Assembly (NCBI GenBank): GCA_947623805.1
Contig: CANQHZ010000027.1
Span: 1 to 42,502 of the forward strand
From: an uncultured Lachnospiraceae bacterium
GTDB taxonomy: Bacteria; Bacillota; Clostridia; Lachnospirales; Lachnospiraceae
Length of the DNA: 42,502 nt
Direction: 5' to 3'
Shown in pieces: positions 32,718 to 41,067 of this stretch. Position 1 is the stretch's first letter. Each line of letters starts with the position of its first letter. The position numbers and the translations under genes were made by a program. The notes under the pieces were generated by a model. That model saw only the letters and a program-made list of their open reading frames with translations, was not told where the DNA came from and made no database searches.

Positions 32718-33515
32718 GTGAAAAAGTTACGTAAGTTAAAGGCGAGCATGACGGTAGAAGCGTCACTGGCGTTTCCTCTGTTTTTATTCGCCTTTTTAAA
32801 TCTGATGTCTGCCATGGAGATATACAGGCTTCAAAGTAATATGAGTGCGGCAATGCATTCTGTGGCAAAGCAGATGGCAGCGCATGGGGTCGAGTATGAA
32901 ATGCTTTCGGGCGGCAGTGCAGGGGCAGCGGGGATGGCGGCGCTCACTTTTTATGCGGTAAACAAGGTAAAAGATGAAGCAGGTGAAAACTATTTTAGAA
33001 CATCAAATATTATAGATGATTTTGGAGGCATAAGCTGGCTTCGCTCGCGTGTGATGGGAGATGATGACTGTATAGACCTGATAGCTGAGTACAAGGTAAA
33101 GCCGCCGATATCGTTGATGGGGTTTGACCGGCTTAATATGTACAATCGCATTTGTGCGCGTGCATGGACAGGGTATGATGTCGAAAACAGGTCAAATGCG
33201 GATAGTGACAATGAAAGAATTGTATATATCACGCCGACCGGAAGTGTCTATCACAATTCGAGAACATGCACATATCTGCAACTATCTATTGCGTCAATTG
33301 ATTTGAGTTTCCTTGAAAATAAACGCAATAGAAGCGGTGAAAAATATTATCCGTGTGAAAGCTGTGGGAATAATGAAACGAGCGTGGTATTCATTACAGA
33401 CTTTGGCAACAGGTACCATTCGACATTAAAATGCAGCGGGCTGAAAAGAACCGTGACGGCTGTGCCGATTTCAGAAGTGGGTGAAAGAGGAGCGTGCGAA
33501 AAATGCGGCGGATAA
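32718..33515 (+). CDS. TadE-like prepilin with two C-terminal YHxxxC...CxxC modules
   Basis: The 265-residue protein has a short basic leader, a prepilin-type helix (MTVEASLAFPLFLFAFLNL) with Glu in the position expected for pseudopilins, and an extracytoplasmic region. The C-terminal 85 residues hold two copies of a metal-binding-type module: VYHNSRTCTYL ... YPCESC and RYHSTLKCSGL ... GACEKC. The same HxxxC...CxxC pattern appears at the ends of some secreted nucleases and in Ada-type zinc modules. I infer a zinc-binding tip or a redox-structured domain. The GTG at 32718 follows GGGGGAT at 6 nt; the earlier in-frame GTG at 32694 has no site. The gene lies downstream of the inverted-repeat element. 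Confidence 0.75.
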   Translation: MKKLRKLKASMTVEASLAFPLFLFAFLNLMSAMEIYRLQSNMSAAMHSVAKQMAAHGVEYEMLSGGSAGAAGMAALTFYAVNKVKDEAGENYFRTSNIIDDFGGISWLRSRVMGDDDCIDLIAEYKVKPPISLMGFDRLNMYNRICARAWTGYDVENRSNADSDNERIVYITPTGSVYHNSRTCTYLQLSIASIDLSFLENKRNRSGEKYYPCESCGNNETSVVFITDFGNRYHSTLKCSGLKRTVTAVPISEVGERGACEKCGG

Positions 33516-33542
33516 TGCTGATGGCAGCAACGGGAGGAGATT

Positions 33543-33974
33543 ATGTATATACTTGCATTGATATTGACAGGTCTTATGCTGATGGCAGCAGGTATTATAG
33601 ATTTTGTTAAAAAAGAGATAAGTGTAAGATTTATTGTGGTGATGACAGCTGTATGTGTGATAGGTGCATTATTTAATAGAAACGCTACGCTGGGTGACAC
33701 TGTATGCGGAATGAGCATAGGCATATTGGTTCTTTTAATATCGCAGATAACGCGTGAACAGATAGGTAGAGGCGACGGTATAATAATAACATCCATAGGC
33801 ATGCTGCTTGGAATACGCGGCTGTTTTATAATAGTGTGTTATGCGATGCTATTTATGACATTTGTGTCAATAGGGCTTATCTTGTTTAAAAAAGCGGGGC
33901 GATATACAAAAGTACCTTTTTTGCCTGCGCTTTTTGCGGGATATGCGATATATATGGGGGATATTATATTGTGA
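33543..33974 (+). CDS. Second prepilin peptidase, A24 family, compact form
   Basis: The 143-residue membrane protein has the two A24 aspartates: AGIIDFVKKEIS (Asp20) and the GxGD motif in GRGDGIIITSIGMLLG (Asp78), plus the late KVPFLPALFAGY block common to prepilin peptidases. It is probably active. It lacks any methylase domain. Two peptidases in one Tad operon suggest division of labour, for example Flp versus TadE-like substrates; this is inference. Its stop overlaps the next gene's GTG (33971). Confidence 0.85.
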   Translation: MYILALILTGLMLMAAGIIDFVKKEISVRFIVVMTAVCVIGALFNRNATLGDTVCGMSIGILVLLISQITREQIGRGDGIIITSIGMLLGIRGCFIIVCYAMLFMTFVSIGLILFKKAGRYTKVPFLPALFAGYAIYMGDIIL

Positions 33975-34465
33975 GTTATATAGGGAAAACTCTGAAAAAG
34001 CGCGAAAAAGCATATTTTACAGTTGAGGCTGCATTGATATTGCCATTAGTGATATTATTCACGACGGTTATGATTTTTATGGCATTTTATGTGCATGACA
34101 GGTGTATTATGGAGCAGAGCGCTTATGAGGCAGCGCTTCGTGGGACCCAAAACAGCATTAAGGATGGGCAGGAGGCATACAATGTGGCGCAGATTGCGGC
34201 AGGACGGATTACAGATGAAAGATTGTTTGCACTCAAAGATTTTACATATAGTGTCGAAGTTACAGCGGACAATGTGAGAGTGGCGTACCATTGTAAAATA
34301 AATATGCCGCTTATCAGTTGGCTTGGCGAATATATTGATGCCTTGGATTTTTCAATTGATGCGGCAGGCGAGGCAAAGCGCATAAGGCAGGTGCAGGATA
34401 TAAGGTTTTTCAGGGCAATAAATGGGAAGGGATTGATATGGGATGAAAGCAGAGATGCCAAATAA
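33971..34465 (+). CDS. TadE-like pilus assembly protein
   Basis: The 164-residue protein has the TadE architecture: a short basic leader (KTLKKREKAY), FTVEAALILPLVILFTTVMIFMAF with the conserved Glu five residues into the helix (cited as FTVEAALILPLVILF), then a small extracytoplasmic domain of about 110 residues. It lacks the Cys modules of the other TadE-like protein. The GTG start overlaps the peptidase stop, and its own 3' end overlaps the FHA gene by 23 nt, so it is in the same operon. Confidence 0.78.
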   Translation: MSYIGKTLKKREKAYFTVEAALILPLVILFTTVMIFMAFYVHDRCIMEQSAYEAALRGTQNSIKDGQEAYNVAQIAAGRITDERLFALKDFTYSVEVTADNVRVAYHCKINMPLISWLGEYIDALDFSIDAAGEAKRIRQVQDIRFFRAINGKGLIWDESRDAK

Positions 34466-35780
34466 AAGCTATGAGAGAGGCATAAATCACAATTATCTGA
34501 TTTTAAGCAAATGCAGTTTTTTCGGAAACGGCGTCATTGATGAAAAAGACTACCGTGTGAGAATGTTTTTGGAAAATAATATAAAGGGCTTGCTGCCTGT
34601 GACATATAGAAGGACGGACAAGGAGAGCAGATTTTACTATGAGATAAATTCTTTACAGTCACTGGAACGCGTGCTGGAGAAAAGAGAGCTTGGCAGTCAT
34701 GAGCTAAAGGCTATTTTTACAGGCTGCATCAGGCTCTTTGAAACACTTGAGGAGTACCTGCTTGACGGCGCGCAGGTAATATTGGATTGTGATTTTATAT
34801 ATGTGGATATAGAGAAGTTGACGCCATATTTTATTTATTATCCCGATTATGAATGTGATGTGCGCCAGGCGTTTACGGAGCTTGTTGACAGGCTCTTGAC
34901 TAAGATAAACCACACTGATGAGAGTGCGGTCATGATTGGATATCAGGTATACAGATACACGCGAAATCCTAATTTTGTTATGGGCGAAATCAGAAAATAT
35001 ATTGAGCATATGCCGGAAAAGGCTGTGCCAATTCAGGAAGAAAAGACAGATATAAATTATAGGGAGCCATATATAGAAAGCGCATATATTGAGGATATAT
35101 ATGATGAGGAAGAAAAGAGCAAACCAAAATATATAGGAGATATAATCGGAGGCATCATATGTGTGATTATTGCGCTTGGGATTGTGGGAACTGCCGTGGC
35201 GATAAATATATATAGCCCGTTTATGCTTGATACAGGCAGGCAAGCAAGCTTGTATGGAGCCGCGATAATGGCGTTTGTGGCCGGAATTATGTTTTTTTAT
35301 GACGGAAATAAAAAGCGAAAGCTCGGAAAACTGCTTGACGAGTATGAGGATGAAAAACCAATGCTACAGGAAAATGAGAATAAGAAACCGGTAGAATCGG
35401 CAAGTAGAATTGTGCATAAGACAATCAATAGTGAAAAGGAAGAATTTTTTTATGGTGAGACAATATGCCTTGAGGAAAGCATATTGGAGGAAAAGGTACT
35501 TAGAGGGAGATTTAACGGTGAGGATATAAATATACCGCTGGATAAACTCCCGATGACTATCGGAAAGCTTGCAGGAATGTCGGACTATGTGATAGATGAC
35601 AATACCGTGAGCAAAATGCACGCCAGATTTGAGGAACATGACGGCAAAATTTATATGTATGATTTAAACTCAACCAATGGTACGCTGAAAAATGGCGAAT
35701 TTGTTGCGATAAATACACCTACGCGGCTTGATGCGGGCGATAAGATAAAAATGGGGCGGGTAAGTCTGACATATTGCTGA
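34443..35780 (+). CDS. DUF6382-like and FHA domain membrane protein
   Basis: The 445-residue protein has an N-terminal domain (about 1-190) that matches, from memory, DUF6382 of clostridial Tad loci, then an acidic linker, two transmembrane helices (about 232-258 and 262-285), and a C-terminal FHA domain (about 355-445) with MTIGKLAGMSDYVIDD, the SKMHARF phosphothreonine-contact strand and DLNSTNGTLKNGE. FHA domains bind phosphothreonine peptides, so pilus assembly may respond to a Ser/Thr kinase; none is encoded here, although the CotH protein is an atypical kinase family member. It is the last gene of the Tad operon. Confidence 0.82.
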   Translation: MKAEMPNKSYERGINHNYLILSKCSFFGNGVIDEKDYRVRMFLENNIKGLLPVTYRRTDKESRFYYEINSLQSLERVLEKRELGSHELKAIFTGCIRLFETLEEYLLDGAQVILDCDFIYVDIEKLTPYFIYYPDYECDVRQAFTELVDRLLTKINHTDESAVMIGYQVYRYTRNPNFVMGEIRKYIEHMPEKAVPIQEEKTDINYREPYIESAYIEDIYDEEEKSKPKYIGDIIGGIICVIIALGIVGTAVAINIYSPFMLDTGRQASLYGAAIMAFVAGIMFFYDGNKKRKLGKLLDEYEDEKPMLQENENKKPVESASRIVHKTINSEKEEFFYGETICLEESILEEKVLRGRFNGEDINIPLDKLPMTIGKLAGMSDYVIDDNTVSKMHARFEEHDGKIYMYDLNSTNGTLKNGEFVAINTPTRLDAGDKIKMGRVSLTYC

Positions 35781-35797
35781 TGAATTATAAGCGTCTA

Positions 35798-35826
35798 TTG
35801 AATTGGCAATATTTTTTTTGTATAAT
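35798..35826 (+). promoter_or_regulatory. Promoter for the SGNH esterase gene
   Basis: TTGAAT (35798-35803), a 17-nt spacer, and a perfect TATAAT (35821-35826). The promoter overlaps the 5' end of the longest open frame, which supports translation from 35872. Confidence 0.75.
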
Positions 35827-35871
35827 ATAGTAAACAACAAATCTAAGGCGGCATGGAGGATTAGCCATACA

Positions 35872-37020
35872 ATGGAACACAAAAAATATGTTTCAACATG
35901 GGGTAATGCGATATCGATAGCCGATAGAAAACCTGAAAATTATGCTAAGAATTTGACGCTTAGATACCCGATACGTCCTATGTTTGACGGAGATAAATTA
36001 AAAATCACGCTTGACAATTTTTGCGGTACCGAGAAAGTGATTATAAGCCGTGTATTTGTCGCACGCACAATTGAGAACGGAGGGCGTGCAATTGTTGAGG
36101 ACAGCAGTGTGCCTGTTACTTTTGGAGGTCAGTCAAGCGTTGCGATACCTGCGGGTGAAGTGGCGGTAAGCGATGAGATAAGCTTTGAAGTAAAACGTGG
36201 CAATGACATAAGTGTCAGTTTTTACCTGGAAGACTTTACAAATATGCGTTCAGCTGTGTTAATTACAGGACCGCTTTCAAAGGGCTTTTATTCTGTGGGT
36301 GATTATACGCAGAGCGGCGAGCTGCCACTTGATTACACGCGCAATACAAACTGGTTTTATTTTTTGAGTAATGTGGAGATTTACACTTCTGACAAAAACC
36401 GCGCCATAATATGTTATGGTGATTCTATCACATCTCAGGCTTGGCCGGATTATCTTGCACTGCGGATTTTTGATGAGAATATAACAGACACGGCTGTAGT
36501 GAGGCGCGCTGCAAGCGGCACGAGGATTTTGCGCCAGTACGACAACATCACATATGATTCCTATGGTTTAAAGGGTGAAATTCGTTTCCCAAGGGAGGTA
36601 AAGGTGAGTGGCGCGGACACGGTTATAATACAGCATGGGATAAATGACATTATTCATCCTGTAGGCGTGGAGGTCAATCCGTTCAGGCCATGGAGTGATT
36701 TGCCAACTGCAGACGAGTTGATTGAGGGACTTCGCAGATACATAGGTTGGGCGAGAGAGCTCCATCTAAGAGTATATATGGGTACACTTTTGCCAATATA
36801 CGGATGGAGGACTTACGAACCTTTCAGGAATGATTTAAGAAACGCCGTAAATGATTGGATTAGGACAACATCAGAGATTGACGGCTGCATTGATTTTGAT
36901 GCGGCGCTTTGCGATGCGTCAAATCCCGCTGCTTTTAAGCCTGAATACGATAGTGGGGACCATTTGCATCCATCGGATAAGGCATATAGAAAAATGGCAG
37001 ATATTGTGCCAATCGGGTAA
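35872..37020 (+). CDS. SGNH/GDSL hydrolase (esterase)
   Basis: The 382-residue cytoplasmic protein has an N-terminal beta-rich domain of about 165 residues and a C-terminal SGNH hydrolase domain. Block I is ICYGDSITSQAW (nucleophile Ser185), a Gly/Arg segment RRAASGTRI follows, block III is QHGINDI (oxyanion Asn), and block V is DHLHPSD with Asp363 and His366. Such proteins are often carbohydrate or acetyl esterases. Given the acetylation genes at 13-16 kb, a role in deacetylation of sugars is conceivable, but no physical link supports it. The start at 35872 has GGAGGA 11 nt upstream; an earlier ATG at 35803 lies within the promoter. Confidence 0.88.
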   Translation: MEHKKYVSTWGNAISIADRKPENYAKNLTLRYPIRPMFDGDKLKITLDNFCGTEKVIISRVFVARTIENGGRAIVEDSSVPVTFGGQSSVAIPAGEVAVSDEISFEVKRGNDISVSFYLEDFTNMRSAVLITGPLSKGFYSVGDYTQSGELPLDYTRNTNWFYFLSNVEIYTSDKNRAIICYGDSITSQAWPDYLALRIFDENITDTAVVRRAASGTRILRQYDNITYDSYGLKGEIRFPREVKVSGADTVIIQHGINDIIHPVGVEVNPFRPWSDLPTADELIEGLRRYIGWARELHLRVYMGTLLPIYGWRTYEPFRNDLRNAVNDWIRTTSEIDGCIDFDAALCDASNPAAFKPEYDSGDHLHPSDKAYRKMADIVPIG

Positions 37021-37118
37021 GTTTGGGGATTATTGCTATCACAAATAGTTTTACATAAACGGGCTGTCTTTAGGTGGCATAGGAGATAAAATCACAAAAC
37101 GGAGGCAAAGACAAGAGT

Positions 37119-38429
37119 ATGGCGCAAATTTCGGAAAGGCAGCAGAGGGCGGACGAAATAGCCGCAAAAATATGGAGGCTGTCACGGGACAGGATTTTGG
37201 TAAATATGAGATTTTTGGATACTGCGCTGCTTGGAATAAGCCTAACGGCGCGTTTTGGCGCTGACGAGGTATATTTTGAGCCTGCTCCGGACGGCGGTAC
37301 GACGATATGCTATGATTCGGCATATGTGTTAAATCAGTATAAGAAAAATCCAAACAATATATTAAGGCTGTATCTTCACATAATACTTCACTGTATTTTC
37401 AACCATACCTACCGATATGACCGTGTGGAGCAGGAGCTTTGGGATATAGCCGCGGATATGGCGGCGGAAAGCGTGGCAATGAGCCTTGGCATATCGGGGG
37501 CAGAGCTCCCAATCGACAAGACGCGCAGAAAGGTGCTTGATGAATGGCAGCAGAAATTGGGAGCCCTTACCGCGGACAAAATATATAAACACTTGAAAAA
37601 CGACAGGCCGGAAAGTTCGGAGCTTTTTGACCTGCAGCGGCTTTTTAAGTGCGATGCCCATGAAAGCTGGAAAGCGGCTGATATAGAGCGGCTTGAAATC
37701 ACTCAGGCGCAATGGAAAAAGATAAGTGAGCGGATAAAGGCGGAGCTGAAAGGATTTTCGCAGGATAAGCAGGACAACAAGGGCATGCTCCAAAATCTTG
37801 AGGAGGCGACCAAGGAGGAATATGATTATGATGATTTCCTGCGGCGGTTTTGCGTCTCGGGTGAGGATATACGCATAAATGACGATGAGTTTGACTATGT
37901 CTATTATACCTATGGCTTATCGCTTTATGGCAATCTGCCGCTGGTGGAGCCGCTGGAATACAAAGACGTAAATAAGATAAAGGAGTTTGTAATAGCAATT
38001 GACACGTCAGGCTCATGCCGCGGAGCTATTGTGCAGACCTTTTTAAACAAAACCTACAGCATATTAAAGAGCAGCGAGAATTTTTTCCGCAAGGTAAATA
38101 TCCATATAATTCAATGCGATTCAGAGGTGCAAAAGGATACAAAGATAACTAACGATGATGAATTTGAGAGCTTTATGAAAGAAGGGCAGCTTGAAGGGTT
38201 TGGCGCGACGGATTTCCGCCCCGTATTTGAGTATGTTGACAATGCGATTGAAGGTGGCGAGTTTGAAAACCTTAAAGGGCTGATATACTTTACCGACGGC
38301 TATGGTGTGTTTCCAGAGCATAAGCCGCCGTATAATTATGATGTAGCGTTTGTGTTTCTTGACGATGAGTTTGACAAGCCTGAAATACCGCCATGGGCGA
38401 TAAAGGGAGTGCTGCCGAGTGATTATTGA
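37119..38429 (+). CDS. VWA-like domain protein with degenerate metallopeptidase domain (DUF2201-like), MoxR partner
   Basis: The 436-residue protein combines an N-terminal metallopeptidase-like domain and a C-terminal von Willebrand A domain. The N-terminal domain has HIILHCIFNH (His87, His91, His96), which preserves the zinc-type histidines but lacks the Glu of HExxH, so proteolysis is unlikely. The VWA domain has the MIDAS motif DTSGS (Asp295) and a late FTDGYG strand. Such proteins work with the MoxR ATPase encoded next door, as metal-dependent partners or substrate adaptors. The ribosome binding site CGGAGG is about 13 nt before the ATG, somewhat distant. The next gene begins 12 nt after its stop. 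Confidence 0.85.
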   Translation: MAQISERQQRADEIAAKIWRLSRDRILVNMRFLDTALLGISLTARFGADEVYFEPAPDGGTTICYDSAYVLNQYKKNPNNILRLYLHIILHCIFNHTYRYDRVEQELWDIAADMAAESVAMSLGISGAELPIDKTRRKVLDEWQQKLGALTADKIYKHLKNDRPESSELFDLQRLFKCDAHESWKAADIERLEITQAQWKKISERIKAELKGFSQDKQDNKGMLQNLEEATKEEYDYDDFLRRFCVSGEDIRINDDEFDYVYYTYGLSLYGNLPLVEPLEYKDVNKIKEFVIAIDTSGSCRGAIVQTFLNKTYSILKSSENFFRKVNIHIIQCDSEVQKDTKITNDDEFESFMKEGQLEGFGATDFRPVFEYVDNAIEGGEFENLKGLIYFTDGYGVFPEHKPPYNYDVAFVFLDDEFDKPEIPPWAIKGVLPSDY

Positions 38430-38441
38430 GTGGGAGGAATT

Positions 38442-39950
38442 ATGAATATAAAACAGGCGAAAGAGCATATAAAAAATTCAATTAAGCTGTATCTGAAAAA
38501 AGATGAATTTGGCGATTATCGCATACCCGTAGTGCGTCAGCGCCCGATATTCCTATTGGGTTCACCAGGCATAGGCAAGACTGCTATAATGGAACAGGTA
38601 GCGCAGGAGCTTGGCATCGCTCTTGTGTCGTATTCAATGACGCACCACACAAGACAGTCCGCGCTTGGACTTCCGTTTATATCGCATAAAAGCTACAAGG
38701 GAAAAGAGTTTGACATTTCTGAGTATACTATGAGTGAGATAATTGCCTCAATATATGAGGTTATGGAGAGCTCGGGTATTGAGGAGGGCATACTTTTCCT
38801 TGATGAGATAAACTGCGTTTCGGAAACACTCGCGCCCTCAATGCTCCAATTCCTGCAATACAAGGTATTTGGCAAGCATAGCGTACCCGATGGATGGGTG
38901 ATTATTACAGCGGGAAATCCGCCTGAATACAACAAGTCGGTCCGTGAATTTGATGTGGTGACGATGGACAGGATGAAACTTATAGAGGTTGAGGCGGACT
39001 ATCCCACATGGAAAGAATATGCGCTAAAGCAAGGTATACACAATGCTGTGACGACATATCTTGATATGAAAAAGTCCGATTTTTACCGCGTAGAAACGAC
39101 TGTCGGTGGGAAATCCTACGTGACGGCGCGAGGCTGGGAAGATTTGTCCGCGACAATTCTTTTATGCGAGGAAGATGGTATAAAGGTAGACGAAACGCTT
39201 ATAGGACAATATCTTCATAATGAAAAAATAGTAAAAGAATTTACAGCTTTTTATGAACTGTATAACAAATACAAAAAAGACTATAAGATTGAGGAAATTC
39301 TTGACGGCACAAGTTCGGCGCAGGTGGTAGAGCGCGCACGTATCGCCAAATTTGATGAGCGGCTTTCTCTGCTTGGTATGATACTTGACAAGCTTGAAAA
39401 TGAAATGCGTGAAAATCTCGAGCAGTCGGATATACTTACAGAGATAATGCATGGCATGAAGTCGTTGAAAACGGCAAATGAAAAGTCTGGCGAGAGTGTG
39501 TTAGCGTTGGTGCAAAAGCAGATAGATGCCAGAAACCGCCTGATTACGTCAAAAGCTACAGCAGGTACTCTTTCAGCCGAAGACAAGCGCAAAAACCGTG
39601 CAATACTTCGCTTTTGGGAGGAGCGGGAAAAACAACTCCGCATTGAAAACAAAAGCGACGCTGACAATCTTATGCTTTTAAAAACAGCCTTTGACAGCGC
39701 CGTGTCATCTATGAAACAGGATAACTCCAAAATACAGTCGCGTCTGCACAACGTATTTGCTTTTAGCGAGATAGCTTTTATGGACGGCAATGAAATGACA
39801 GTGCTTGTCACGGAACTGACGGTAAATGCATACAGTTCGCGTTTTATAGGCATATACGGCAGCCCTGATTACCAAAAGCACAATGAAGACCTGATGCTGC
39901 ATGAGCGACAAGATGACATACTTCAGGAGATAGAAAGACTGGAGCTGTAA
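38442..39950 (+). CDS. MoxR-like AAA+ ATPase
   Basis: The 502-residue protein is an AAA+ ATPase of the MoxR group. Walker A is GSPGIGKT (40-47), Walker B is GILFLDEIN (Asp121, Glu122), and sensor 1 is ITAGNPPEY. The first 300 residues form the AAA module; the last 200 form a charged, helical, probably coiled-coil region not typical of short MoxR proteins. MoxR ATPases act with VWA proteins as chaperone-like machines that assemble or activate other complexes. The start at 38442 is set by GGGAGGA just upstream; an in-frame GTG at 38430 precedes that site. Confidence 0.9.
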   Translation: MNIKQAKEHIKNSIKLYLKKDEFGDYRIPVVRQRPIFLLGSPGIGKTAIMEQVAQELGIALVSYSMTHHTRQSALGLPFISHKSYKGKEFDISEYTMSEIIASIYEVMESSGIEEGILFLDEINCVSETLAPSMLQFLQYKVFGKHSVPDGWVIITAGNPPEYNKSVREFDVVTMDRMKLIEVEADYPTWKEYALKQGIHNAVTTYLDMKKSDFYRVETTVGGKSYVTARGWEDLSATILLCEEDGIKVDETLIGQYLHNEKIVKEFTAFYELYNKYKKDYKIEEILDGTSSAQVVERARIAKFDERLSLLGMILDKLENEMRENLEQSDILTEIMHGMKSLKTANEKSGESVLALVQKQIDARNRLITSKATAGTLSAEDKRKNRAILRFWEEREKQLRIENKSDADNLMLLKTAFDSAVSSMKQDNSKIQSRLHNVFAFSEIAFMDGNEMTVLVTELTVNAYSSRFIGIYGSPDYQKHNEDLMLHERQDDILQEIERLEL

Positions 39951-39998
39951 TGCGGGCTTGAACAAGTAAATAAAGATAATAACACGGAGAAAACAAAA

Positions 39999-40922
39999 AT
40001 GCCGGAAAAGTTGATTTATTCCATGGAGAATGGTGTTATAAGTTACAGTCATAAAAAAGACGGCAGCATTATAATTGAAAAATACAGCGGTACGGCGTCA
40101 AGTCTTTTGCTGCCGGACAGTATAGATGATGCGCCTGTTACCGAGATAGGGCGCAAGGCATTTCTAAGCTGCAAGACGCTTAAGGAGATAAATATTCCTG
40201 ACACTGTTACGCAAGTGGGCGACTGGGCGTTTGCTCACGCGGAAGGGCTGAGGAGTATTACGTTTCCTGCGGGGCTTGAAATCAGGGGGAAGGAGCTTTT
40301 TCTCGGGTGTAAGCGTCTGAGGGAAGTAAGCTTTGGCATTTCAGAGAAAGCGCGCTTTGGGGAGCTTGGTATATGGCGTATGCTTGCAATGGGTGTGACA
40401 GTGCTGCATGATTATTTTCTGCTCGAACCGTCATATGTGGGTACGCCCGACTGGATAAAGCGCTGGGACAATAACCTTATCAAATTGATAAGGCTTGATG
40501 ATTTAGATGGCTTTGAAGAACTTTGGACCTGTGGGGAGGAGGATTATGAGGGAAAGGATTATGACATTAAATCTTATCCTGTAGAAAAACGGAAACTCAA
40601 GCTTAGGATTGTTTATTTCAGGCTTTTGCATCCGTATGGCATTTCAGACGAGGAGGAGCGGGAATTAAAGCAGTATTTGAAGAACCACACCAAGGGTACA
40701 GCCACGCCGGAGGCTTGGGATATAATAATAGAGGAGCATAGAGATGAGCTTGAATATTATAGTCTGTTTGCAGATGCAGGCTGTATAAACGAGGAGAATT
40801 TTGATGCCCTGCTTGATGACCTGAAAAACGCGAATGCCGAGATAAAGGCATATATGCTGCGCTATAAAAGTGAAAGACTAGAACAAAAAGACGCATTTGC
40901 CGCCTTTGAGCTGGACTGGTGA
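39999..40922 (+). CDS. Leucine-rich repeat (LRR_5/BspA-type) protein, third gene of the MoxR-VWA unit
   Basis: The 307-residue protein has two or three LRR_5 (BspA-type) repeats in the first 115 residues (TEIGRKAFLSCKTLKEINIPDTVTQVGDWAFAHAEGLRSITFP, cited as IGRKAFLSCKTLKEINIPD and VGDWAFAHAEGLRSITFP). The remaining 190 residues are helical and acidic, with no family known to me. There is no signal peptide, so unlike most BspA-type proteins it should be cytoplasmic. Position 48 nt after the MoxR gene suggests a partner or substrate-recognition subunit. CGGAG precedes the ATG. Confidence 0.78.
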   Translation: MPEKLIYSMENGVISYSHKKDGSIIIEKYSGTASSLLLPDSIDDAPVTEIGRKAFLSCKTLKEINIPDTVTQVGDWAFAHAEGLRSITFPAGLEIRGKELFLGCKRLREVSFGISEKARFGELGIWRMLAMGVTVLHDYFLLEPSYVGTPDWIKRWDNNLIKLIRLDDLDGFEELWTCGEEDYEGKDYDIKSYPVEKRKLKLRIVYFRLLHPYGISDEEERELKQYLKNHTKGTATPEAWDIIIEEHRDELEYYSLFADAGCINEENFDALLDDLKNANAEIKAYMLRYKSERLEQKDAFAAFELDW

Positions 40923-40928
40923 AATATT

Positions 40929-41027
40929 GGGGCTGTCGCAACAAGGGCTATGCATACAAGATATGTTATTACACCTGAATTAAATAATACTATATCTTGC
41001 ACTTATGTCCCTTAGTGCGACAGCCCC
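40929..41027. repeat. 99-nt palindromic repeat, copy 2
   Basis: GGGGCTGTCGCA pairs with TGCGACAGCCCC, and inner ACAAGATAT pairs with ATATCTTG. It has the same length as the copy at 2628-2726 and aligns without gaps. It lies exactly between the convergent LRR and FKBP/trigger-factor genes, where it may also act as a two-way terminator. Confidence 0.85.
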
Positions 41028-41028
41028 A

Positions 41029-41061
41029 AATTCGGACTGCTTAGAAAACATGTTGCAATTA
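41029..41061. repeat. 33-nt repeat related to 28548-28580
   Basis: AATTCGGACTGCTTAGAAAA and 13 further bases match 28548-28580 at 27 of 33 positions without gaps. It directly adjoins the right end of palindrome copy 2. TGTTGC (41051-41056) can pair with GCAACA inside that palindrome (40938-40943). Confidence 0.6.
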
Positions 41062-41067
41062 TCTATA

